The notes under the pieces: model-generated | What the model was told of the DNA's origin: nothing | The model's database searches: none | What the model saw: the letters and a program-made list of their open reading frames with translations, nothing else | In this document: in pieces, positions 17,819 through 24,576 of the stretch | Layout: each line of letters starts with the position of its first letter | Position numbering within the stretch: the stretch's first letter is position 1 | From: Bacillota bacterium | GTDB lineage: Bacteria; Bacillota; Clostridia; Christensenellales; Pumilibacteraceae | Length of the DNA: 64,000 bases | NCBI GenBank assembly: GCA_009777485.1 | Contig: WRLT01000001.1 | Coordinates: 467,459 to 531,458, forward strand | Direction of reading: 5' to 3' | Translations under genes and position numbers: made by a program

Positions 17819-18580
17819 ATGAAGATTATATTGAGCAGAAAAGGATTTGATTATTCTAGTGGCGGGCGACCGAGCATTAAGAATGGTGATTGTCTAATAT
17901 CAATACCAATTCCCGATTTTATAGACAAAGTTCCATATAAAACGTTGAATAATGGTGGATTTGTTAAAAGCGTACTTAACGCTTTTAAGGGCAAAAAATT
18001 AAACAATGAAGATAGGCAATTTTTAGGTCAAATGGAATTATCATATTGCCATCCAGACCCAAATATAACAGACTACTTTAATTTAGGAGAAGAATTTCAA
18101 GGTTCAATAGGTCTTACTAGGACGCCAGCTTATTTGAAAGGCGGAAAAATAGAAATCGATGACATCTTTCTGTTTTTTGGAATTTTCAAAGATGTTGAGG
18201 AAAAAACTATCCACTATTCAATATGGGGATATTTAGAGGTTGGTAAAGCATTATGCCCTGAAAAAATGAATGATTTGCAAGAAAGCGATAGAATAGAGTT
18301 ACTTAGAATAACGGGTAATCCGCATTTAATAAATCAAAACTACGAGCATGAAACAGGAAATGCTGTATATATTGCAAAGAAAAATTGTTGTGGCGTGTTT
18401 AAATATAATCCAGAGCTTGAGCTTTTAGATAACAAGGGCGAATATAAGCACGATTGCTTAAAAAAAAATCTCCCGTCAATAAAAGGACGCGGCCAAGATT
18501 ATGTGCTGCATGGTGAAGCCGCAGCTAAGTGGGCAAACTATTTAATCGAAACCTTTGCAAATAAAAAACAAATGAATTAG
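17819..18580 (+). CDS. Nmad3-family putative nucleotide-modification protein
   Basis: 253 residues. The opening MKIILSRKGFDYSSGGRPS, with SIPIPD shortly after, matches the Nmad3 domain (nucleotide modification associated domain 3), predicted in phage and mobile DNA-modification gene neighbourhoods. The rest shows a TRTPAYLKGG and a C-terminal LPSIKGRGQDYVLHGEAAA block typical of that family. The -10 box TATACT with extended TGA ends 6 nt before the ATG, so the mRNA is probably leaderless. It is AT-rich and stands alone, suggesting acquisition. Confidence 0.75.
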   Translation: MKIILSRKGFDYSSGGRPSIKNGDCLISIPIPDFIDKVPYKTLNNGGFVKSVLNAFKGKKLNNEDRQFLGQMELSYCHPDPNITDYFNLGEEFQGSIGLTRTPAYLKGGKIEIDDIFLFFGIFKDVEEKTIHYSIWGYLEVGKALCPEKMNDLQESDRIELLRITGNPHLINQNYEHETGNAVYIAKKNCCGVFKYNPELELLDNKGEYKHDCLKKNLPSIKGRGQDYVLHGEAAAKWANYLIETFANKKQMN

Positions 18581-18645
18581 TGTAAGCCGAAATAAAAGTC
18601 CTCATAAAAGAGGACGGTGTTCGCGGCGTTACATAACCAAATCTG

Positions 18646-19932
18646 CTAAAACATTTCATTTAGTAAAAAGTCGTTTAGCGAAATTCCTATAATGCCTTCA
18701 TCGTTTCGATTTGCGTAACTATCCAAAGAAACAACATATTTTGGATAGTTATCTTTTATGTCTTTAAGCGGTGCAAATTCTCGGTTATACGTTTCTTCCG
18801 TTGTGAACTCTAAACAAACTTGCACATAAATTTTCTCGCCGTTCTTTTCGGCAATAAAATCTATTTCTCGGTTATCTCTTGCAGACATTCTGCCAAAACT
18901 CACTTTATAACCCCGCGACACTAATTCGTTATATACTATGTTTTCAAGAATACTGCCTTTATTAACTTTTTTAATATCTTTAATTGCATAAGAAAGACTA
19001 TGGTCTGCAAGATAATACTTGCTGTTTGCCAAAATAATTTGTTTGCCGCTAATATCGTAAGGCTGCACTTTTTGAATCACATATGCGGTTTCTAAATAGC
19101 TAATATAATTGCTAAGTGTATCTAGGTTAGAGGCTATTTTGTTTTTGTCGCCGCCGCTTATCCATTCGGCAATATTACGTAGCGAGGTTGGACTTCCTAC
19201 GTTGTCATAAAAATATGCAATTAGTTTTTCAAGCAACGCAACATTTTTTACCTTGTTTCTCACAACGACATCTTTAAAAACAATAGATAAATGAATATCC
19301 TTAACAATCTGAACAGCTTGCGAAACATCAAAATGCTGCGTTGAAATTAGCGGAAATCCTCCCATTTCTATGTATTCTCTAATCGGGCTGTAATCGTATA
19401 TGGCTGCCTTTTGATTTAATTTGGTTATTTTTGCTTGCGGGGCAGTTCCAAAAAAACCAACATCCAATTTTTCTCTAAACTCTACAAATTCCTTAAATGA
19501 CAAAGGCTTGATTTCAAATTGTACATACCTGCCTGCAAGAAGAGTTGCAAGCTCACCAGACAACAATTTAGAATTTGAACCCGTTATATAAATGTCCGTG
19601 TTTTTCAAACGCAACGAATTAACCGCTTTTTCCCAATCCTCAACCATCTGTATTTCGTCGAAAAACAAATAATACTTTTTTTCGTCTTTCATTTTCTCTA
19701 CAATATAGCTATAAAGCTTTTTATAGGTTAAAAGATTATCAAACTCTACATCCTCAAAGTTAATAAAGACGATATGCTCTTCATTCGTCCGTTTTAAAAT
19801 TTCTTCTTTTATAAGCTTTAAAATTTCGCTTTTTCCGCACCTGCGAATACCCGTTATTATTTTGATAAGTTCTTTATCAATAAAACCCTTGATATTTTCT
19901 GTATATGCTTTTCTCTCAATAGTTTTACCCAT
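18646..19932 (-). CDS. AAA ATPase with DUF4143 domain
   Basis: 428 residues. AAA_14 N-terminal ATPase with Walker A TGIRRCGKSE, Walker B YYLFFDEIQ and an ITGSNSKLLSG sensor; the C-terminal DUF4143 half includes ENIVYNELVSRGYKV and EIDFIAEKNGEKIYVQVC, which resembles a PD-(D/E)XK nuclease core. AAAGGAG precedes the ATG. These proteins are common, often multicopy, in gut Clostridia and their role is not established. Confidence 0.88.
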   Translation of the reverse strand: MGKTIERKAYTENIKGFIDKELIKIITGIRRCGKSEILKLIKEEILKRTNEEHIVFINFEDVEFDNLLTYKKLYSYIVEKMKDEKKYYLFFDEIQMVEDWEKAVNSLRLKNTDIYITGSNSKLLSGELATLLAGRYVQFEIKPLSFKEFVEFREKLDVGFFGTAPQAKITKLNQKAAIYDYSPIREYIEMGGFPLISTQHFDVSQAVQIVKDIHLSIVFKDVVVRNKVKNVALLEKLIAYFYDNVGSPTSLRNIAEWISGGDKNKIASNLDTLSNYISYLETAYVIQKVQPYDISGKQIILANSKYYLADHSLSYAIKDIKKVNKGSILENIVYNELVSRGYKVSFGRMSARDNREIDFIAEKNGEKIYVQVCLEFTTEETYNREFAPLKDIKDNYPKYVVSLDSYANRNDEGIIGISLNDFLLNEMF

Positions 19933-20306
19933 TATAACACTCCTTTGACACTTTATGGATTATGGACAGTATAACAGCTATTAAACACCTTGTCAACAGA
20001 ATTGTCGCACCTACTGCGACAATAATGCAAAATAATACAGGATTGTCATACTGCATTTCTTCCCGCTATACATGAAAAATTGCCTGCACGGTGATTTTTG
20101 GTTTATTTAAATTAAGACAGTTTTGTAAAATTTCGCGGCGAATGATGATATTGCCTACGGCAATGATATTGAAACTTCGTTTCAATGATATTCTCGCTAT
20201 GCTCGAATGATATTATATTTGCCGACATTCGCGTAGCGAATATCATTGCCGCAGGCAATATCATTACGAAGTAATATCACTTGCCGTGCAAACGGCAAAT
20301 ATAATT
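19933..20306. other. Intergenic region with hairpin array
   Basis: No gene seen. The left part (to about 20140) is unremarkable AT-rich DNA; the rest is the mini-hairpin array described separately. Confidence 0.6.
20145..20301 (+). repeat. Mini-hairpin array with TGATA/TATCA spacers
   Basis: Short hairpins of different sequence alternate with a fixed 5-nt spacer: TGATA, TTGCCTACGGCAA, TGATA, a TTGAAAC/GTTTCAA hairpin, TGATA, TTCTCGCTATGCTCGAA, TGATA, then after about 15 bp TTCGCGTAGCGAA, TATCA, TTGCCGCAGGCAA, TATCA, TTACGAAGTAA, TATCA. The spacer flips orientation in the second half, making the whole array one foldback. It lies downstream of tRNA-Glu. A second array of the same design follows tRNA-Gly near 41.8 kb. 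Confidence 0.85.
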
Positions 20307-20344
20307 GAAAAGCACACATTTCCTTTATGAAATGTGTGCTTTTC
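20307..20344 (-). terminator. Terminator hairpin after tRNA-Glu
   Basis: A perfect 16-bp stem (GAAAAGCACACATTTC and its complement, 6-nt loop) begins immediately after the CCA end of tRNA-Glu on the minus strand and ends in a T-rich arm. Confidence 0.8.
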
Positions 20345-20419
20345 TGGTGACCCCACAGGGAATCGAACCCTGGTTACCGCCGTGAAAGGGCGGTGTCTTG
20401 ACCGCTTGACCATGGGGCC
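20345..20419 (-). tRNA. tRNA-Glu (TTC)
   Basis: 75 nt with encoded CCA. The anticodon stem CCGCC/GGCGG encloses CTTTCAC, giving anticodon TTC. Acceptor GGCCCCA pairs with TGGGGTC (one G-T pair), and the T arm is normal. Co-transcribed with tRNA-Met 14 bp upstream. Confidence 0.96.
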
Positions 20420-20433
20420 GCGTTTTTTATGAT

Positions 20434-20510
20434 TGGTAGCGGCGGCCGGATTCGAACCGGCGACCAAGCGGGTATGAACCGCGTACTCTAGCCAGCTGAG
20501 CTACGCCGCC
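20434..20510 (-). tRNA. tRNA-Met (CAT), elongator type
   Basis: 77 nt with encoded CCA; anticodon loop TTCATAC. The first acceptor pair is G-T rather than the C-A mismatch of initiator tRNA, so it is read as elongator Met, the substrate class of TmcAL encoded at 15.5 kb. Confidence 0.93.
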
Positions 20511-20528
20511 AAACTACAATCGACTAAC

Positions 20529-20557
20529 AGTATAACAAAATTATGCTATTAACGCAA
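20529..20557 (-). promoter_or_regulatory. Promoter of tRNA-Met/tRNA-Glu
   Basis: Minus strand TTGCGT (20552-20557), 17 bp, TATACT (20529-20534), placing the start about 12 nt before tRNA-Met. Confidence 0.75.
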
Positions 20558-20739
20558 GGATTTTTAGGGGTTAATTTTAAAATTTTTAAAATAGCGAAGT
20601 GCAAAATACTGTGAACCAAAATCGGTGTTTTTAAAGGAAACAGAGAAATTTTATTTTTGGCACAAATCATTCCTCTCCAAAAAAACTTTAAATTTGTACT
20701 ATGCTCATGAGCTAATAATGAATTAACATGGTTTTCCTA

Positions 20740-21033
20740 TCATTGGGGGAAAAGTGAGCTTTGATTAACCAAAGTTTGATAAATCGCTGGCAATTTGACA
20801 TAATCTTTATATTTTATTCTCACTATAAACATTTTTTTATTGCCTACCGTTTGTTTTAAATGTATCCACATAAAACCGGGGATAGTAGTTGAAAATAGCC
20901 AGTTAAGTAAATTAGGCTTTCTATAATCTATCCAAGATATATTGTCAACATCAATAATAATGCTTTCTTTTTTTCTCAAAAGCGTTATTTCCGTAAGACT
21001 AAATATTGCTTTTTTTATTTGTAAGCTATCCAT
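20740..21033 (-). CDS. Small hypothetical protein, possibly PH-like fold
   Basis: 97 residues starting MDSLQIKKAIFSLTEITLL at ATG 21033, behind AGAGGAAT; an upstream in-frame start lacks a ribosome binding site. The pattern of strands (ESIIIDVDNISWIDY, KKMFIVRIKYKDYV) followed by one helix is like bacterial PH-domain proteins, but this is a weak resemblance. It follows dnaA on the same strand by 85 bp. Confidence 0.5.
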   Translation of the reverse strand: MDSLQIKKAIFSLTEITLLRKKESIIIDVDNISWIDYRKPNLLNWLFSTTIPGFMWIHLKQTVGNKKMFIVRIKYKDYVKLPAIYQTLVNQSSLFPQ

Positions 21034-21118
21034 TATTCCTCTTTTTATAATTTGCCAAAAAGTGCCGTGCAAAACAGCGAAGCGCAAAGCGCGGCGAACC
21101 TAAACAGTGTTTCCTATA

Positions 21119-22465
21119 CTAATCCCGCTTTAAAACCATTTCTTTAATATCACTTACGGCTACTTTAATTTTAATGTTAGATTGTACTAAGCCCGCGATT
21201 TTGTCGCGCGCGTGCATAACGGTGGTATGGTCGCGTCCGCCGAATAAGCTGCCGATAGAGGCAAGCGGCAGCGACAAAAGCTCGGTAATTAAATAAATGC
21301 ACACCTGACGCGGTTCTACGATTTCGCGGTTTTTCTTTTTGCCCGTTAAATCCTCGCTGCGCACGTTATAGTATTTGCAGGTGCAGTAAATCACGCGCTC
21401 GGCGGTAACAAACTCTTCATTTTTGTCGCTGTAATCCTTTAACGCCTCCGTAACGGTTTCTATACTAGGCTCTTGCTCGTTCAGACGCGATAAAAAATTA
21501 ACCTTGTTTAAAATGCTTTCCATAGCGCGCACGTTGCTTTGCACGCGCTCGGCAATATAGCTTAAAACCTCGCCGGGAATATTAAATTTTTCTAGCTGCG
21601 CCTTTTTATGCAGAATTGCCACGCGCAGCTCAAAATCGGGCGGCACAACGTCGGTAAGCAAGCCCCACTGAAAGCGCGATATCAGCCGCTCCTCTATATC
21701 CATTTCCTGCGGCGGACGGTCGGAGGTGAAAATCAATTGCTTGCCCGCTTGGTGCAGCTCGTTAAACGTGTTAAACATTTCCTCCTGCGAACCTTGCTTT
21801 CCTACAATAAACTGAATATCGTCTATCATTAAAACATCTACCCCGCGATACTTTTCGCGGAAGTTAGAACTTTTGCCCTTCGTGGTGCGCACCGACTCGA
21901 TGTATTCGTTTACAAACTTTTCACTGCCCGCGTACAGCACCTTTAAATGCGGATGCTTAATGCGCACATAATTGCCTATCGCGTGCATGATGTGCGTTTT
22001 GCCTAAGCCCGTGCCGCCGTAGATAAACAGCGGATTGTACTGAACGCCCGGCTGCTCGGCAACCGCGCGCGCCGCCTCGTACATATGACGGTTAGATTTT
22101 CCTACTACAAAGCTTTCAAAATTATAGCGCGGACTTAACACATTAGCCTCTATGCGGGCAGGCGGCTCAGGCTCGTCTATTACAAAGGTTTCCTCGGCGG
22201 CGGCTACGCTTTCACGCTCGGACGGGTCTATCAAAACCACATCCGTCATATAAGGGTTTAGGGCAGACATCGCCGACATAATCATCGGACGGAATTTATC
22301 GCACACAAAATTGCGTACCTGCGCATTAGAGGCGCACAAAATAAGCTTGCCGTCTAAAATGTTAATCGGTTCAAGCGTTTTTATCCACACATCAAAATTA
22401 ACGGCGCTAACCTCCGTTTCCAGTGCGGTAAGCATTTTTTGCCAGAGTTCTTTGGCGGCGTTCAT
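21119..22465 (-). CDS. dnaA: Chromosomal replication initiator DnaA
   Basis: 448 residues with all domains: N-terminal helical domain I, a short linker, the AAA+ core with Walker A GGTGLGKTH and Walker B DDIQF, and domain IV with the DnaA-box signature GGRDHTTVMHA. GAGG precedes the ATG. Unusually, dnaN is not downstream; instead a TetR regulator gene lies 1 nt upstream in the same operon and a small unknown gene follows, so this is not the classic dnaA-dnaN origin arrangement. Confidence 0.98.
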   Translation of the reverse strand: MNAAKELWQKMLTALETEVSAVNFDVWIKTLEPINILDGKLILCASNAQVRNFVCDKFRPMIMSAMSALNPYMTDVVLIDPSERESVAAAEETFVIDEPEPPARIEANVLSPRYNFESFVVGKSNRHMYEAARAVAEQPGVQYNPLFIYGGTGLGKTHIMHAIGNYVRIKHPHLKVLYAGSEKFVNEYIESVRTTKGKSSNFREKYRGVDVLMIDDIQFIVGKQGSQEEMFNTFNELHQAGKQLIFTSDRPPQEMDIEERLISRFQWGLLTDVVPPDFELRVAILHKKAQLEKFNIPGEVLSYIAERVQSNVRAMESILNKVNFLSRLNEQEPSIETVTEALKDYSDKNEEFVTAERVIYCTCKYYNVRSEDLTGKKKNREIVEPRQVCIYLITELLSLPLASIGSLFGGRDHTTVMHARDKIAGLVQSNIKIKVAVSDIKEMVLKRD

Positions 22466-22466
22466 G

Positions 22467-23045
22467 TTATTTCCTCACATCTATGGCGTAAAAGTAAAAG
22501 TTCATTACGCGCAGTATCATAGCCTCTAAAACCGACCGCTCTAAATCCAGGCGCAAAAGCTGCAAAATAGAGTCTATAAATGCGGTGGTGGCAAGGTTGC
22601 TCATCATACGGCTTAAATCCGAATCGTCGTTGTAAATCTTTTTGTACACCAAATCGGCAATCTGCGCGGCAACCTTTTCTATAAAGTCCTCGTAGCGCGT
22701 GGTGGCACACTTATCGGCCAATATAATAATCTCCTTGCCGTACTGTTCAAAAATATTTAACAGCATTTGAGTAAGACGCACCATAACGTCTTTAAGCGGC
22801 AGACTGGTTTCTACGTCGATGCGCGCAAGCTGGTCTACAATTTTAGGAAACTCTTGATACGGCTTTTTAACCAGCGCGTCCAAAAGCCCGGATTTTCCGT
22901 CGAAATAACGGTACAGGTTGCCTACCGGAACGCCCGCGTTTTGCGCAATCGTAGAGATGTTGCCGCCGCGGTACCCTTTTTCCAGATACTCGTTAAGGCC
23001 TGCCTCTAAAATCCTGTCGTTGATAAATTTTTTCTTATACTGCAT
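22467..23045 (-). CDS. TetR-family transcriptional regulator
   Basis: 192 residues. N-terminal HTH (ILEAGLNEYLEKGYRGGNIS, IAQNAGVPVGNLYRYFDGKS) with a ligand-type helical C-terminal domain. Start behind GGGAGG. Its stop codon is 1 nt from the dnaA ATG, so both are translated from one mRNA made from the promoter at 23119-23147. The ligand is unknown; the layout suggests it could sense something that modulates dnaA expression, which is inference. Confidence 0.9.
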   Translation of the reverse strand: MQYKKKFINDRILEAGLNEYLEKGYRGGNISTIAQNAGVPVGNLYRYFDGKSGLLDALVKKPYQEFPKIVDQLARIDVETSLPLKDVMVRLTQMLLNIFEQYGKEIIILADKCATTRYEDFIEKVAAQIADLVYKKIYNDDSDLSRMMSNLATTAFIDSILQLLRLDLERSVLEAMILRVMNFYFYAIDVRK

Positions 23046-23118
23046 TAAAGGTTAATCCTCCCGTACCGTTTAAGCAAAAAAATCCAAAAGTTAAAATTTC
23101 GGCTATTTATTAACCATA

Positions 23119-23147
23119 AGTATACCCTATTGACGCCCTTTATGCAA
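23119..23147 (-). promoter_or_regulatory. Promoter of the tetR-dnaA operon
   Basis: Minus strand TTGCAT (23142-23147), 17 bp, TATACT (23119-23124). Confidence 0.65.
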
Positions 23148-23180
23148 GTGTTTTGTTATGAAATCTAATTTAAAAAGAAT

Positions 23181-23384
23181 TTAATCCTCTAAACCTAACA
23201 AATAACCCGCCGTAACCTCAAAAAACTTAGCAAGCAAAATTATTGAATCCGCGTTCGGAACGCGTTCTTCTTTTTCCCACCTATGAACCGCACGGCCGCT
23301 GATATTTAAAAGCTTTGCCAGTTGCCGTGCGCTAAGGCCTTTTTCTTCTCTTAATTCTTTTATGCGTGTAGATATTGCAGACAT
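23181..23384 (-). CDS. XRE-family repressor, module A
   Basis: 67 residues, a single HTH_3 domain (IKELREEKGLSARQLAKLLN, ISGRAVHRWEKEERVPNADS) ending LLGLED. It is divergent from the Cys-rich protein gene at 23486; three palindromic sites with core ACC-nn-ATGGT lie between them, so it probably represses that gene and itself. Homologues of this regulator occur at 53880 and 62242, each near a related Cys-rich gene. Confidence 0.88.
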   Translation of the reverse strand: MSAISTRIKELREEKGLSARQLAKLLNISGRAVHRWEKEERVPNADSIILLAKFFEVTAGYLLGLED

Positions 23385-23406
23385 ATTTATATTTTAGCAT
23401 AAATCG

Positions 23407-23465
23407 CAACCAAATGGTTGACAGAGACCACATGGTCGCAGTATAATTGTTTTGACCGCATGGTC
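23407..23465 (+). promoter_or_regulatory. Promoter with three operators, module A
   Basis: TTGACA (23418-23423), 18 bp, TATAAT (23442-23447). Three inverted repeats CAACCAAATGGTTG (23407), GACCACATGGTC (23426) and GACCGCATGGTC (23454) overlap the -35, fill the spacer and follow the -10. This is a classic repressor layout for the adjacent XRE protein. Confidence 0.85.
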
Positions 23466-23485
23466 GCATAAAAGGAGATACTTCT

Positions 23486-23767
23486 ATGGATAACATCATA
23501 TCGTCCGAAAAAACTTGCGGAAACTGCCGCTACTATTTGCAACATTTTGCTAAGCGAAACGCAAAGCTAATAAAAACAGGCTGCGGGATATGTTTACACC
23601 GTAAGATTAAAGCCCGTACAAAATCGCCGTTTACACTTTGCGCGTACTGGGAAGAAAACCCAACAGAAAAAGAAGAACGCAATCGCAGCATTCAATATGT
23701 ACTTAGAACTATGTGTGAACAGCTAAGCCAAATAGTCCTAATTTTACAAGACGACGCAAAAAACTAG
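23486..23767 (+). CDS. Small four-Cys protein, module A
   Basis: 93 residues behind GGAG. Pattern CGNCRYYLQHF, then CGICLHRK, then a single Cys before a Trp (LCAYWEE), followed by an amphipathic helix (IQYVLRTMCEQLSQIVLILQ). The paired Cys could bind zinc; the helix could mediate oligomerisation. Paralogues at 54147 and 62953 share C-x2-C-x2-(Y)-x-QH, CGxC and the C-terminal helix. I know no assigned function. Confidence 0.8.
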   Translation: MDNIISSEKTCGNCRYYLQHFAKRNAKLIKTGCGICLHRKIKARTKSPFTLCAYWEENPTEKEERNRSIQYVLRTMCEQLSQIVLILQDDAKN

Positions 23768-23868
23768 CCCACCCCCCTTGACAAGCATGGTATAATAGAA
23801 TTAGGGGGATAAAAAATTCGGAAAAATAGATTTCGGAAACGGAGTCTTTTTTCTTTTGGAGGTAAAAA

Positions 23869-24332
23869 TTGAAAGAATTAGAAGACGCTAGACAACAGGT
23901 TTTAGCAATGTTTCAAAGCGGACGCATGTCGGGCAACTGGGTAGAATGGATTCATGCCATTGCAGTTTGCAAGAAATCCCGCCGCCGATTGCAGGTTCAA
24001 CCGCGAAAGCAATTTGTCCGATTGAGAAAATCACAAAATGGGCTTTTGTAGACCCTGCTAAAAAACGCTTTTTTGAAAGCAACGGATATGGTATACTAGA
24101 TGCACTGGAAATACAAGCGGAGTACGAAAGGCAAGCGGCAGAAAAATATGCAAACGGCGATTATGAATTAGGTGCTTTAAATGGCTTTGGTCAACGAATT
24201 ACAATTATAATCGAACTGCCAAGACGTACCGAAAATCATACAAGTCCGTTAAGATTTGAAACCGGTTGGATGGTTTATCCATACGGAAAAATCCAAAACA
24301 CCACACCTGCCACAAATTTAAGTTTAAAATAG
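23869..24332 (+). pseudogene. Frameshifted toxin-domain-like gene (DUF6883-like C-terminus)
   Basis: The gene starts at TTG 23869 behind GGAGG (KELEDARQQVLAMFQ...GNWVEWIHAIAV) but that frame ends at 24051. From about 23965 the next frame continues naturally (LQEIPPPIAGSTAKA, ITKWAFVDPAKKRFFESNGY, LNGFGQRITIIIELPRR, GWMVYPYGKIQNT) to 24332, as if one indel split a single 150-residue protein. The second part resembles DUF6883-type domains found at the ends of polymorphic toxins. A possible immunity gene follows 10 bp later. Could instead be two real overlapping genes. Confidence 0.5.
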
Positions 24333-24342
24333 GAGATTTATT

Positions 24343-24570
24343 ATGAACGATTGCGACCAAGTAAAAGTAATACGCGATAGAGAACGTTATGCTAAACACG
24401 GCGTACACAAAGGCATGACGGGGTATATTATGGACCCGCGCTGTGTTGACGGCAAAAGGCTTGTTAGCTTTTCAGGCGAATTTTTACAAGCCCCTAACGG
24501 TGTTTGGTATACAACCGATGTAGATTGTGATATATTAGAAAAAGATTTAGAATTAGTGTCGGAAACATAA
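24343..24570 (+). CDS. Small protein, DUF4926-like (possible immunity)
   Basis: 75 residues behind AGGAG. VKVIRDRERYAKHGVHKGM, then GYIMDPRC...RLVSFSGEFLQ and a C-terminal DLELV look like a small SH3-type barrel as in DUF4926 proteins, which often sit next to DUF6883 toxin domains. The pairing with the broken gene upstream supports an orphan immunity role; this is inference from context. Its end is 6 bp from the end of tex (convergent). Confidence 0.55.
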   Translation: MNDCDQVKVIRDRERYAKHGVHKGMTGYIMDPRCVDGKRLVSFSGEFLQAPNGVWYTTDVDCDILEKDLELVSET

Positions 24571-24576
24571 AATCCG

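Noticed and set aside
20145..20301. CRISPR-like array
   Set aside because: Spacers are constant and the hairpins vary; repeats are 5 nt and no cas gene is present.
23810..23830. TTGACA just 7 nt before a TATAAT upstream of the toxin-like gene (23778 region)
   Set aside because: Spacing is too short for a sigma-70 pair; only the -10 may be real.
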